A stretch of DNA of 64,000 nucleotides, from NCBI GenBank assembly GCA_015350385.1, contig WNKI01000002.1, forward strand, positions 8,018,404 through 8,082,403, given 5' to 3'. Of this stretch, positions 13,501-26,132 are shown piece by piece. The first letter of the stretch is position 1. Each line of letters begins with the position of its first letter. The notes under the pieces were generated by a model. It was not told where the DNA came from. It did no database searches and worked only from the letters and a program-made list of their open reading frames with translations. Origin of the DNA: Aculops lycopersici (lineage: Eukaryota; Arthropoda; Arachnida; Trombidiformes; Eriophyidae). Made by a program: the position numbers and the translations under genes.

Positions 13501-14091
13501 TTTGCCAATAGTCCAGTGGGCAGTGATGGTCTCTTGACGCCGCAAAGCAAGGGAAAGAAGCAGCATGTTTTGGCCTCAGTGATAAGTGTGCTCCACCAAC
13601 CAAGTGATGGGCAACTCATGCACAATGGCCACTCCCAAGAGAGTGGAAAATTAGTAGGCGGCGGCCTCAATGCTGGCGCAAACTCACCCGCGAGTCTGGG
13701 TGGCGCCGGCCACAACGGCAACACGGGAGGTAGCCGTCAAGGCGAAAACTCGGGCGCCTTGAGCCGGGGCCATCGGCAGGGCGGAAGTCGGAGGAGGCGA
13801 GAAAAGAATGCGGCAAGGCGCGAGAGGAAGGCCACAAAAACCCTCGCTATTGTGCTGGGTATCTTTCTCATCTGTTGGACCCCGTTCTTCACTGCAAACA
13901 TCACCGATGGAGTTTGCATTCAACTCGAGCTCGACTGTCGGCCCGGAATGAGCGTTTACCTTGTCACCTCGTGGCTTGGCTACATGAACAGCTGCGTAAA
14001 TCCAATTATCTATACAATCTTCAATATGGAATTCCGTCGAGCTTTCAAGCGTATTTTAACCACCTGGCCAAGATCTTCGTCGTGTTGTTGA
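10515..14091 (+). CDS. Dop2R: D2-like dopamine receptor (3' part, TM3 to C terminus)
   Basis: Class A amine GPCR of the D2-like dopamine type, expected to couple to Gi/o at the plasma membrane of neurons. Two exons are visible: 10515-10624 (phase 0 start, acceptor ACAG) and 10809-14091 (stop TGA), joined by a 184-nt intron that splits the Arg codon of DRY; summed length is in frame. Exon one holds the TM3 Cys (disulfide), the amine-binding Asp in VAVDVTSSTAS and the ISIDR end of TM3. Exon two holds TM4, TM5 with serines in WSSLTSFYVPCI, a low-complexity third loop of about 915 residues rich in Ser, Asn, Gln and Gly, then KATKTLAIVLG, TM6 FLICWTPFF, TM7 NPIIYTIFN and a short tail ending SSSCC. 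That short Cys-ended tail is typical of D2 receptors. N terminus, TM1 and TM2 are not in the window. The adjacent neuropeptide receptor converges on it. Confidence 0.93.
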
Positions 14092-14144
14092 GCTGGGAAA
14101 TGAGATTAATATTATCATTATCGCGAGTGACTCAGAATTTGCAG

Positions 14145-14150
14145 AATAAA
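14145..14150 (+). terminator. Poly(A) signal AATAAA of the D2-like receptor
   Basis: AATAAA lies about 54 nt after the receptor stop codon, the expected place for the cleavage signal. Confidence 0.6.
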
Positions 14151-15024
14151 GATAGAAGTTTCGAGTCATTACATTGATATTTGAGGATGTATATAAGAAG
14201 TTGTGTCTTTCAAGTTTGTTTTAGTTTAATGAACCAGGAGGAAGTTTCTTTTTAGCGAAAGAAAATTTTAGAAAAAATTCTTATCTTGGAAACTATGAGC
14301 GATAGTACGATGCCGGTTAAACCGGAAGCTCCGGATTCAGCATCTGAGACGATTGCAGGTGCTGTTTCTACTGTATCTTGTATAACTTTTGCAATAAAAG
14401 TGATTTTTGAGAACGGTTTCTTTCGTTATATTCAATGCAACTTCGCGGATGGGTTCCAATCAAAATGTACACTTTCATCATTTCTGAACATGCTCTATTT
14501 CGAATTGCATTGCCAGGTTGTCAGGCTGCACCGAGGCATTCTAGGTGTCCCAAGAGAACCACCTCTCAGGGGATCTGTGCGTGTCGAATGGGAATTCTAA
14601 AAAACGGGGATCTCTTGGTCTAGAAAATCCCGAAAGTCTTGGAACCCTAAAAACCCTCAAATCACATTTCAATGTATAACTTAGGATTGGATTGAGATAT
14701 TGGAATACAGTTTTCTTCAATGTATTCTCTGTAATACTGAGCATCTTTTGAGTATCATTATGGCGACGTAATACCACAGATCGTAGAACCATCCAGTTCC
14801 TAGGGATCAGGAAGTTTGTGCACCCGAGGGTACCCAGGACACGCAGTGGTTCTCAGAATCTTATCCCACTGCGCATAGATAGCCAATATTTCAACGACAA
14901 TCCTAGGAGTTATTCGGGTTTTAGGTCTTTGGTAGAAGCAAGAATCAGCGTTGAAACTATACAGTAACTTGTGAGAGATTTGAGGGATTCGGAAATACTA
15001 TTAGTTAGTGTATCACAGATTTTC

Positions 15025-15030
15025 TTTATT
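15025..15030 (-). terminator. Poly(A) signal of the orexin/allatotropin-type receptor
   Basis: TTTATT on the plus strand (AATAAA on the minus strand) lies about 84 nt downstream of the receptor stop codon. Confidence 0.6.
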
Positions 15031-15113
15031 CTATTTGGTCCCTCCATTTAATCTAGTCCTTCCTGTAACATGTTTGTGTTTCCCCCTCCAGAGACAAGCA
15101 TTTTAATTCAAGG

Positions 15114-18100
15114 TCAACCGTGACTCATGTTGCTGATGGTGGATCGACGGAACCATCGACAGAAGAACAAATTTGCAAACTCGTGGCGGAATTTACCTGC
15201 AAGGTAAAGTGCGCGTAAATGGGATGATTGTGGTGATTAGATTTCATGGAGTTAGTTTCTGCCGGATCAGATTTCGCTTGAAAGTTAAGTTCTATGTTAG
15301 ACACGCCGACACTTACCAGACATGAGATTGTAAATGAGCGGGTTGACAGCACTATTGAAGTAGCAAAGCCAGTGGCTGACTAGCGATGCGATGGTGGTGG
15401 CATTGTTCTGAGGAAGCCCAATGGTAACCCTGTTTTCGTTTCATTATTAGTAAGGGGTGCCAGTGAGGTAGAGGTTTGGGTTGAGGTTTGGTTGGTTGGT
15501 AGGTAGGTAGGAAGACAGGTTGGTTAACACAACAGCTTGTTAGTAATGGAGTTGGTAGCGGTAGGTATTAGTAGCGACCAATCTAATGGCCTATCATCTT
15601 TCACACTGCACAGAGACTGCGAGCAGGTGATGATGGCGGCGGCAGAAGTTGCAGCGGCAGCATCATAATTAGAACAATTGCCACTGCAACCAGTCGAGGC
15701 CATTGTTGCCTCGAGTGGTGTTATCGCCAGTTCGCCTGGTGAAGTCAGGTGCTCGAGTGTGTAATGAGCATCCAGTTTCACTAAACTAGCCCGTGCTTTG
15801 CCCATAGCAACTTACCTGAGCAAATTGAGAAAATGGATTGGCAGGTAGCAGAGGCCGAACATGATTACGATTACTATGAGCATCTTGGCCGCCTTCTTGC
15901 GTGACTCCACCAGCTTGCAGAATCTCGCATGCGTTGGCACATACTTGCGACTCTGTCCATTTTGGCCATCCGAAGCTGGCGCTGTTGTTGCTGCTGTAAT
16001 GGTGGCCGAGTGTGAAGTTGTTGCCGCAAAGGACGTGCCGGGTCCCGAAGGGGAGCGCGCGCTACGAGCTGAGGCAAAATGGCCCAGCCGAAACTTTTTG
16101 TACGACTTGAGGCGGTTCCTGAAGCTGGTGCTCGATCTAGGGGGCGCCACCTCTACATCGTCCAACCTTATCCCTCGGTCGTCTCCACTAGAGACAGCAT
16201 TGCCTCTATTTGCACCACCAACCATCGCCATTGCCGTGTAATTGTAATTGTGGCTCATTGTTGGCGCCTTGTGCTTGGTGCTAATTGGCGACTGCTCCTC
16301 TTCCAGCTCTTCGCCACCATAAGCCAACGAGCCAGAGGTAGTGGTTGCAATTGCAGGTATGGGTCCACCTGTGACCGAGCCGTAGCCGCTTGAGGATGTT
16401 GCGGTCAGTGTGGTTGTGCGCGTGGTAGCTGTTGTGTTGTTGGCGGGCGAGTGATAACAACCACCTGCGACTCGCTGCTTCCGGTTCGAAGGTCGCGGAT
16501 AGTCGAAGCTGGAGGGCGACTGTTTTCCGTTTGCTCTCTTTGTGGTTGCTGATGCCGCAGTCGTCAGTCTATTATCGCTATCGTTGGACTTGGAAGCCGA
16601 GTTATTGGCCGCTAAAGTCAACTGGCTAGCGCCAGTTGCTTTGACTCGAGCAGTCGGCGAGTTTCTATTAATTGTGGATCCGCTTCTTTGTTTCCCCTTC
16701 CTTCTCTGACTCGATGATGTTAATTTAGATGGACACAAGCAACGACAGGACCAGCAGCTAGCGGCATGTGAGACAACTATTTCCCCATCGCACGTCAAAC
16801 TGCCCCTCGCCTCCTCGTCGAGACCAATCTTAGTTTTGCCCCCGCCTCGGCCGCAGCGTAATTTCCGGCTCCCACTCTTCGGTCTATTTGCAAACTCATT
16901 GTCCCTCGATGAGAACAATGAGCAACAGCAGCCGCCAATTGGGGCGCCGCCGCCGCCAAATAGAAGAGAGTAACAGTAAAAACATTGCCGCCTCCAGGCA
17001 GAGACTTCGGATACTTTTTTCCCTGCCGCACCGCTGAGTTGACCCTGATGGGCGGCGTCTCTGTCATGCCGCTCGACTTCCGGCAGCGCGCACGTCGCCA
17101 TTTCCATTGGCATCTTTGCCGCCGCATTCGCAACTTGCTGTCCGTCATCAGTCTCGACATGCTCATTTCTCATGTCCACTCGTCCACAGCTACCTCTGGT
17201 GGCCGGTGCCACCGTCGCCGCTGCCGCCAACGAGGAGCCATTCGAGCGCACAATTCCTGACTCCGCTCGCTCGCCTTCTATTTCCGGCCCGCACGGCCCT
17301 CGTTGCAATGGTGCCTCTCTCGGTGTTGCTGCTGCCGGCCCTGCCTCCACCACTAAACGTCTCATCTTTCCCTCCATCACGTTCGCTGCCTCCAATCCAA
17401 GCAACTGATTCTCGTCTCCTCCACTCGCCATCTTCCCGAGAGAAATGGAATCGAAAGAACCGGCTAACCCTTTCATTTGGGACTTTAACTCAACTCTACA
17501 CTGTTGTGCCGCCACCGATGACTTCCGGTCCTCGCAAGCCGCAACTTCTTCAGTTTTGTGGGCGCCTTTGGTTTGCTCGCTCTTGATGCCGCTGCTGTCT
17601 CTTTCTCTGCCTCTGCCGCTACCGCCGCTACAGTCACCAGGGTCGCCACCACTACCATCGAAACCAGTCATTTGAAAACAACAATCGATTGACTCAATTC
17701 CATTATTGGGACGGTCGCCGTGGTTGTAGTTAACAGGGACTGTATTAGTATCAATATTGCGGTCTCCTTGCGCATCCTCTTGCGCCTCTCGGCTTCCGGT
17801 CGGATCCTCTAAAGCTGGCAGCGTTATATTATTAGTGGTGGTGGTGGTTATATTATCACTGCTCGCGAAACAATTGACAACAACACCACTACCGCGGCCA
17901 TCTCTAGCGATATTAACTGTCGCCGAGTCATTGACCTTGACGCTAGATAAAGCTAATGGCATTTGACTTTGACGCGGCGAGATCTCTTCGATAGGATTCA
18001 ATTTTGCTGGTTGCTGGCAATCCTGGCACCAATTGGGAGTTTTTCTTTGACAACCAACTATAGATGCTAAACTCCTCCCAATGACAAGTCGACCATCCAA

Positions 18101-21100
18101 ACTAACGCCCCTTTTGGCCGCCAACTTGAGTCGCCGTCGCTTGGTCTTGAATGATGCATTAGGATCTGTGGCAATGGATTGTGTTGCATTGGTGTTGCTG
18201 CTAGTATTGACCTTTGTGTCAGTATTAGTGTTTTGTTTGTTGCCACAACCACCAGACTCATTGAAAATCAGTTGACTCGCAAGCATCTTGCCGCCTCTCT
18301 TTGTGACGCGAGTTAGTTGCGAGGAGTCAATATTGTTACTTTGGCTGGCCTTTAGTTGCCCGTTTGAATCCAATTCCAATTCCAATTCGGACTCCAGTTC
18401 CAGTTGCTGCTGCTGTTGTTGCTTCAATTTCATTGCTTGATATTGCTGTTGCTCCTCCTCGAGTTGATAAGATTCCTGCAGCGACTCGGCTAGCGCCTCG
18501 TTGCGCCACAAAACATTCACAATGTGCGAGTAGGAGATTGACATTAGAAGGAAGGGGAAGAGGAAGAGGAGAATTAAGAGGCATAATTGATACATCTTTG
18601 TATTCTCCTCCGGCCAGTTGTATGTACAATCAGTGTAGACAAAATCGTTCTCCTCGTACAATCTTCTGGTTGTTAGAAAGATAACATCCGGCGAAGCGAT
18701 TAGCATGGAGACGAGCCAGATCAGCGCAATAGTCACCTTGGCTCGGTATTTGGTTGAGCTAAACTCGAGTGGCCGGCAAATCGCATACCAGCGATCGATT
18801 GAGATACAAGTGAGCGTTAAAACGGAAACACTGACTGAGATGCTCTAAAAGATGGCCGCGCGTTTCCGGTTTTCGGGGTTTGGAGTGTTTTTTGAGCGAA
18901 TGGTGAGTGAGTGAGTGAGTGGGTTAGTGGTTTTTCTATGTGCTTTTAAATTTTTAGTCACAACTAGCGATCAGCAACTAGCATTTAGCGAGATCCCAAG
19001 TAGCGGCGGCCTTTTAGTTGTTGTTGTTTGTGATGTTGAGATTAAATATTGGAACACGCCACCACTTTAGCGGCTTTATAACCAACCGAAATAAAGAGGG
19101 AGAAAAACTATACCAAACGTCGGAAAAGTGAGCGAGAGAAAGTGGAGTCATCAATCTTGTCGAGAGTAAATTTGTTGCCAAAATAGAAGCATGGGAGCAT
19201 ACGAGGCGACGAAAGTGCCAGCAACAACCTCGCCGACCTCAACGCCACCCACGACGAGAAGACAACTCAACTCAGCTCAGCTCAGCTCGTTGCCTCTACT
19301 CTAAAGCACTCACAATGGACTTGCACGAGCGATGCGATTAATTTGCGCCTAGCACCCAAGCTCAAAGTAGCGCGGTCTGATTCGGGCACTTCCGCTTCCA
19401 GTTTATATGCAGCTGCATCGTTGAAGTTGTGCGTTGCAGTTGTATATCGCAGTTGTAGAGTCGAGGGAGCAAAAGTCAAGTGAGCTGACACTAGCCAGAC
19501 CAAATGGGGCGGCGCCCGATTCCTCACTGGCTGGCGACGACAACCTTTGGTTCAAGTGCCGCGCAAGCTAAAGGAAGTGAGTGAGAGAGAGAGAGAGAGA
19601 GAGAGAGAAACGCAATCAAGTTGCCGGCTACACGACGATGACGACGACGACCACGATGGAAGCGATTGCAATTCTATCCCTTGGAACAGTTTGCCTGCCA
19701 GCCATCAGAACAACAATTCTCCTCTACTTTTGAGGCTCGGCGATGGAGAGTCGTTGTCATTGGACAGTAGTAAACTTAGCTGGAGAGCTCTCAGCTATTT
19801 CTATGGCTGCTCAATGTCAAGGGGCGTAAGTCTTGTCAGTGGCAAAATCCTCGGCCTCCAATGGAAGCCGCCGCCGTTGTTCGTGTGATTATTTGGCCTG
19901 AATTTCATACAACTGTATATTACTACTGTATTCTGCTACGGCAAAAGCCATTGACGACTACAATGACTACCGCTACCTTAACCGGCTCCACAGTCACTGC
20001 CGCCGCCGCCGCCGCCACGATAGCTGCTAACAATCGCTTCAATCCGAATGCTCACTAGATAAACCAGAAAATCCCATTCAATTGCTGGGCCATAGACAAA
20101 ACGTCCATTCTCAAGTTAACCCGAAACTTGAATCCTCCATTCTAATGTCCAATGCAACGAGCCCAATTGAGAGTGCCAATCGGGCAAACAATGGGCTCGA
20201 ATGGGAGGAGTTTCGTTGGTAAGGATTTTAGTTTGGCTCAATGCCCCGTGATTTCAGATAATTTGATACTACATTCGAAACGACGACCAACTAAACGAGC
20301 AACCGCCAACAATGCAAGACAGCCACCATGCACCGAGTGACCAGCACAACAATCGCTGCACTCTGTTTGTCTCGCGTGTTCTCCTCGTGTAACGTCGTCT
20401 TGGTCGTGGTGGTCGTCCTCGTAAACACAATCAAGTTGGCCGCTAGAAATGCACTAAGCCAGTTAATCTCCCGGGAAAACCCGATTGGCTACCGCCGACT
20501 CAGAGAGGTAAGTCAATAAAGGGAACAAGGGCGAGAGCAAAGGGTGAGCGGTCGTTTTAGCTGTTGAATGGATAAGCTGAAGGTGAGCGTTGCGTGAGCG
20601 AGAGCCATAAAAAGTGGTCCTCGATCTAAATTTGATTTGCCGAGCGGAGTTGCAGCGAGAGGCACCTAGCGACTTCCTGTTGCCGACGCTCGTTCACTCG
20701 CTGAGTTGCGTCCAGCGGGTTTTTGTGCGCTGGACGCGGATTTTGTATGCCTGTGTTCAAGTTGGGTGGCTAGAATTTGAAGAGCAGCGAGACAAGTCGT
20801 GTCCATCTGCTTGATAAAAAGTGTTTGGAGTAAAAAAGAACAGCCAATTATTTGGTTTCGTCATACAAAATATCAGCATATGATAGGAATGCCCCCAAAC
20901 AGCCACATAGCCCACCAGAGTAGGAGAGAGGAGAGGTGGTGGTTGTTGTGCTGTTGCTATTGTAAAGCAGTTGTGGTTATTTTTGCCTCTTGTTCATACT
21001 TTTCGGGGCAGAAAGCGAGAAAAACAGGTTGTTCTAGTTTTGAATGGAGCCGCTCGAATCGCTGACCACCGCACATGGCGCGAGAAATTTGGGAAATCAG

Positions 21101-22692
21101 TGACCATAACCATGGAATCGCCTCAAGCTTACGATCGACCAGCGAGAGCGTAAAGTTGTTGACCCAAAGGCGTCAAAGGTTTGCACCCTCGAGGCGCCGG
21201 CACTGGCTTCGGGAATACATGCACTAGCGTGATTGAATCTATCACTCAGGATATTCCAAACAATCGGGCGAAAATTATCTCAAGTTGTCGGTTAAAATCG
21301 AGGGCCGTGAGGGAGATTTGCTTCATACGCACGTGTCGTTAGAGTAGACGAGGATATAACCGCTATTTAACGCGCTTCCGGTTGGCAAGCTAGTTAGCTA
21401 ACCCGTACCTTCTGTCTGGCTTACAGGCGGGAAAGTTTAATGTTGCTTCGAGGGTGAAATTGCGGAAATGTTTTCTGTGGCGAATAATGCATCCTAATGT
21501 TGGAATTCGTTGGTGGCGCCAACCGGAAGTGGCCGCGCGACGACCACAAGCTTGCCGGTGGCGACACCAAGTTCCCTCTCTCTCGCTCTGTGTGCGTCGG
21601 GAATATATAAACTTCAAAGCAAATAGACGCTCACCTTCAGTGGCTTGTCGTCACGCGAAACTCAACGGGCTCTACGAGATCAAATGGGAGGAAGATCAAA
21701 TAACATTCAATTTACTCTCGTTCGTTCGCTCGCTCGCTTGCTTCCTTGCGCGGCTAGCTGAGGTAACAGTGCGCCAACCTATCATTTCCGGTAGGCGACC
21801 CGCGCTGCTCATTTCGTATGCTTATTTCTCACTGTCTATGCCGCCGCCGGCTGGTAAATGCGAACGATGAACGCATGTACATTTGATAACCGAAACCTCA
21901 CTATGTGAGGCTGGGACTTTGACAAATTGTGATGTGTTTATGTTTCTGTTAACATTACGAGAGTTGAAAATACACAACCACATCACATAGACGCAACACA
22001 TGCACAGAGAATCCAAGATGAAAGAGGAGAATGGAGGTTTGAACTTGGCTAAAACTTACTTGCAAATATAAAACTCCCTTACACAAAACCAAACCAAAGT
22101 TCCATGTCAGATAAAGGTCCCAGTAGACTGTTGGCGGTAGGCAGATGAGAATAACTAAAAAATCTGCGACGGCCAAGTTAACAATGTAATAATTTGTCAC
22201 GGTTTGCAGGGATTTGTTGCGATAAACCGAGAGGCAAACTAGGGCATTTCCGATGAGTCCCGAGATGAACACGGACACGTGCAGTGTGACCAGCACGGTG
22301 GTCATGTGTTGCATATATGGAGGGACCACATACTCGGTTCCATTGTAGTTGTTTGAATCTTGACTGTCGGCATTTGAGGTTATTGCTGTTGGTGCTGTTG
22401 AGAGTATTTGTTCGATTTGTGAATCTTGTCTAGCGTCGATGTTTAATTTATCACTTGTTGTCTGATTGCTCTTCTCTTCTTCCATATTCAATCCATACGA
22501 GGCACTTGGGTCTCCATATTCAGTCAATGAATAGAGGAGCACGTTGCCACTTCCGGCGGACGGAGATTCTTGGCTCTGGAATGAGATTGGATTTGCATTC
22601 GAACTTTGGATCACAACAAATATTCTAGTTGTTAAAACTAGTAGCGAACTGAGCGGCCAAAGGCCCCTAAGTAGACGTTGCAAATTAGTCAT
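15114..22692 (-). CDS. Orexin/allatotropin-receptor-like neuropeptide GPCR
   Basis: Four coding exons on the minus strand: 22692-22060, 18844-15816, 15429-15317 and 15196-15114. All have GT-AG junctions, phases agree, and they give 1285 residues with stop TGA at 15114-15116. Exon 1 has a signal-peptide-like N terminus (about 10-28), a Ser/Asn-rich extracellular region with NxS/T sites, TM1 (131-155, GNALVC), TM2 (165-188, NLAVADFLV) and the TM3 Cys (204). The YLQ | SISVSVSVLTLTC junction followed by DRW at 228-230 instead of DRY is the signature of orexin and arthropod allatotropin receptors. TM5 is near 295-322. The third loop (about 324-1192) is about 870 residues of Ser, Thr, Asn, Gln and Ala. 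TM6 has CYLPIHFLNLL, exon 3 has SHWLCYFNSAVNPLIYN and exon 4 GKFRHEF. The ligand is not determinable from sequence; another peptide receptor of the same superfamily is possible. Confidence 0.88.
15430..15815 (-). other. Intron 3 boundary region (intron between TM6 and TM7 exons)
   Basis: A 386-nt GT-AG intron of the neuropeptide receptor, splitting an Arg codon after NLL. It contains GGTT/GGTA tandem runs near 15485-15515. No gene inside. Confidence 0.8.
18845..22059 (-). other. Intron 1 of the neuropeptide receptor
   Basis: A 3.2-kb phase-0 intron between the exon ending YLQ and the exon starting SISVSV. It contains GAGT tandem repeats near 18903-18922, (GA)n at 19580-19608 and a (GCC)n patch near 20000-20016. 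Open frames inside have no recognised similarity. Confidence 0.75.
19580..19608. repeat. (GA)n microsatellite
   Basis: Uninterrupted GA repeat within intron 1 of the neuropeptide receptor. Confidence 0.9.
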
Positions 22693-23274
22693 CCTGTAGA
22701 CTGTCTCCTGTTGACTTGCGACTCTCGTTATTCAAGCACATTTTCAGTTGTTTCATTTCCGTCGTTACTATTACTGTTGCTGCTGCTTCCCATCAAAACT
22801 GGAGGTTAAACTTGAGTTCTGCCAAGAAACTTGCCGGCTAATACAATTGAGCGGAACTCAACACCATCGAAACCCCTTTAAGTGACTGAGCGTGTCGAAG
22901 GAGTCGGGAGCCGAAACGAGACATATCCGCGGCTGGCTAGCGAGTACCTAGCGCGGAGCTAGGCACTCGTGCGAGATGCATGCGCAGTGGGATCTTTTGC
23001 CAGCAAACACTCACGCAAATATCTCCAGTCCTCTTGTAAGTCAAATCCCGTTGTGCACGCTATCCACTTCCTGTCCAACCAGCCAGCCGGTTCGTCAGTC
23101 AGCGTCATCGATATCTGGTCAAATTGAGGCTCACCAAGGTTGTGAGCTAAAATAATGTTGTCGATTTGGATCGATGGTCGTAACACGCCCACCCCGCCGC
23201 CGGTTAGATAGACGGGCGGGCGTGTCGGGATTAGTAGTCTCTCCCTGTATATGTATTTACAGTGTAGAAAGGAA

Positions 23275-23354
23275 AAAAGTTGGACCTCTCGGCTAGCTCC
23301 CTGATCACATACTGCTATCGTTCTGAGCAGTATACTTTGCTATCTCAACACATA
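23275..23354 (+). repeat. Dispersed repeat, copy B
   Basis: About 90% identical by eye to copy A at 878-957, with the 28-bp core at 23322-23349. Upstream, TACAGTGTAGAAAGG (from about 23258) resembles the inverted end of copy C (CACTGTAGAAAAG on the minus strand), so the element may begin near 23259. It is followed by CA and TA dinucleotide runs to about 23378. Confidence 0.75.
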
Positions 23355-25507
23355 CACACACACATATATATATATATACATAAGCTTATACCAGAGTATT
23401 AGTGAGTTAGACTTATCCATGGTGATGTCCTCGCTCGTCCCGCTGAATGGCGTCCGGCTACCGTCATTCAGCTTGAGGGGAGTTTAGTGGCCGAGTTTAG
23501 TTCAATTTAGTCTACCTAAGTCGAGGGGCTAAAGTTGTAGTTGCTCCTGTGCTTTGATTAGATTGTTGTCGATTGATTCCTTGACACGCAATACGACGAC
23601 GACAACGACAACAACAGCAGCAGGACACTTGCAAAACGAACTTGAGACTCACCCTCGTGGCAGCCGCCGACAACCACCAAATCCAATTCATTCATTTCGG
23701 TGCAGGTAAGTGGAGGGACCAGGTGAGCGGTATATTGTCGAGTTGCTGAGTTGGTTGGTGCGACGTGCGTTAATCTCCTTAACTCGCTAGCCTCTTCTAT
23801 TAGTTAGACCGGAGAGTAGATGCGCGAGATGCAACCAATTTGAAACAGCAGTTGGTGCCACCTGTGCACATTCTGGTACACTTGGCGACGATTTAAAGTG
23901 GAGCCAAATGATGTTAGCCGAACAGGAAGTTGGTGGTGACTTAAATCTTGGCGTCTGTGTTGCATGGGTTTTCTGGTGAATGTCGTTGCGCGAGGTACAG
24001 GTGGTGGCTTTATCAAATAAATGTCTTTTTCTCTCGCTTCCGTTTGACCCCATCGATCTAATGCACCCCAAAGTTTCATTTGATCCCAAGTGGACTAATT
24101 TTGAGCTAGGAATTGCGTGGAAACGTGGAGTAAAAATGTCAAAACAATGCCGAAGCTTATCTTGGTCTCCATAAGGTGGAGACTAATATGCTATTCTCGG
24201 CTCTCTGGAAGTCGCTCAAGTTGGACATGTCGTCGTCGTCGTCGTCGTCGCTGTCGTTGTGATAGCAAATGAGATTTCCTCTCTGGCCGACCAAATCTCG
24301 CCTGATTAGATCAACTTGGCACATCATTCTCAAGCGATTAATTCCGCGCAAGATAACCGGAAGTTGCCTGCTAGTAAACCACAAGGAAGCGGGAGCACCA
24401 ATCTAAGAGTCAACATAGATTTAGCACCCTAAGCAATGGTCATGCATCATACAAACTCAACGAGTTGGCATGACGTGCGAGAGTCCCCGGTGAGAAAATT
24501 CGGCTGGCTGGATGGCCTGTTGGTTGAGTAAAAAGAGAAGGGGCGCCTTATAAATCAGCGAGTTAATTACGGTTCTCCTCTACTTCCAAGTGGAGACAAC
24601 CAATATGGCTGCCATGTAGTTAATTTGCTACTCAAGCCACTTCACTCTGCCTCGTCGTCGCCGTAGTCGTCACATCTCGGCGAGACTCATCAGTTAGCCA
24701 GCAAGTCGTTTGGTCGGTCGGCCAGTTGACAGCGGGATGCGGCGCGCGGGTTATTTGTACCAATCTAATTCGAGCGACAAACCATCAGTCAGTCAGTCGA
24801 CAAGTCAATAGTCATCAGTCGACCATCTCGCAATAGAACTTGACTTTCGCTCCGTTGGATTAGTGAGCTGACTCCTTGCAAGCGAGCGAGCAAGCAATCA
24901 AACTCTTTCATCTACAGAAAAACTAATGTCTTTGAGACAAATTTGATATGATGCTGGATAGATCAAACTCTGCACTGTCAGATAAATGTGCAAAATTATT
25001 GGGCCTGACTGTATCTGTCTACCAGTGGCAGCAAGTCGATGACAACCAAAGCAAAAGCTACCCTCCAGAATGAGAGATCAGATATCGGGAAAGAAGGTAG
25101 ATTGTTGCTAGTGTCGTTGGCGTGACGGACGTCGTCGTTCTCGTAGTGATTTCCGTCGGTTTGTTCGCTGGTTGATGATCCAAAAGCGCGACCAATAGTG
25201 CCTTGAGCCGACTTCCGGTCTGATACTTTGGTCAATCAGGGCGACTAAAAGGAGTGCGCGGCGTGCATCGCTTGCGATGACGCGATCGATGTGAATGTCA
25301 ACATCTCTCCTCTATACCGTCTCAACCCAACTTGACCATGAGATATCGTCACGATTTTGATTGCAACTCACTAGTTGTTGTTGACATGAAGCGACATTTC
25401 CACTTTGTTTGTTTGTCTTATATTTGGAATCTTGAGGCTCGCAGTCATTCGTACTAATGTACTCAAAATGAATCATCACAATTTTAGCACAATTTCAACT
25501 AATCAAA

Positions 25508-25510
<3 letters not shown>

Positions 25511-25560
<50 letters not shown>

Positions 25561-25993
25561 ANNNNNNNNNNNNNNNNNNNNNNNNNNNNNNNNNNNNNNN
25601 NNNNNNNNNNNNNNNNNNNNNNNNNNNNNNNNNNNNNNNNNNNNNNNNNNNNNNNNNNNNNNNNNNNNNNNNNNNNNNNNNNNNNNNNNNNNNNNNNNNN
25701 NNNNNNNNNNNNNNNNNNNNNNNNNNNNNNNNNNNNNNNNNNNNNNNNNNNNNNNNNNNNNNNNNNNNNNNNNNNNNNNNNNNNNNNNNNNNNNNNNNNN
25801 NNNNNNNNNNNNNNNNNNNNNNNNNNNNNNNNNNNNNNNNNNNNNNNNNNNNNNNNNNNNNNNNNNNNNNNNNNNNNNNNNNNNNNNNNNNNNNNNNNNN
25901 NNNNNNNNNNNNNNNNNNNNNNNNNNNNNNNNNNNNNNNNNNNNNNNNNNNNNNNNNNNNNNNNNNNNNNNNGAGAGAGAGAGAGAGAGAGAG
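25511..25993. repeat. (GA)n microsatellite containing an assembly gap
   Basis: GA repeat at 25511-25558, unknown bases at 25562-25972 (411 N), then GA repeat at 25973-25993. The true tract is probably a long GA array that was not assembled; its length is unknown. Confidence 0.9.
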
Positions 25994-26045
25994 CATAACA
26001 AAACAAGTGGCTAAGGTGAGCAGGTGATGATGAGCAGCAAGGTTA

Positions 26046-26073
26046 GTGGGCGCGTGATCACTCACGCGCCCAC
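26046..26073. repeat. Perfect 12-bp GC-rich palindrome
   Basis: GTGGGCGCGTGA (26046-26057), loop TCAC, then TCACGCGCCCAC (26062-26073). It lies about 60 bp from the core of repeat copy C and may be part of the same element. Confidence 0.8.
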
Positions 26074-26132
26074 GAACTCTCGACTAGACTCAAGTCGAGT
26101 CGTGAGCCTCAGGGGTAGCCAGCCGAGTGTGT

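Larger units (their letters stand above)
14092..15113. other. Convergent intergenic region between two GPCR genes
   Basis: About 1 kb separates the two convergent receptor stop codons and must hold both 3' UTRs. It is more AT-rich than its surroundings. A plus-strand open frame from ATG 14295 to 14600 starts with a coding-like Ser/Pro/Glu-rich segment but matches nothing I know. No other feature recognised. Confidence 0.6.

Noticed and set aside
11066..13923. Minus-strand and alternate-frame open frames across the D2 receptor loop
   Set aside because: Shadows of the receptor coding frame.
16079..18684. Several plus-strand open frames opposite the long neuropeptide receptor exon
   Set aside because: They are antisense shadows of a GC-rich low-complexity coding exon and encode no recognisable protein.
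25405..26065. Open frames of Arg-Glu or Leu-Ser repeats spanning the gap
   Set aside because: Translations of (GA)n and unknown bases, not proteins.
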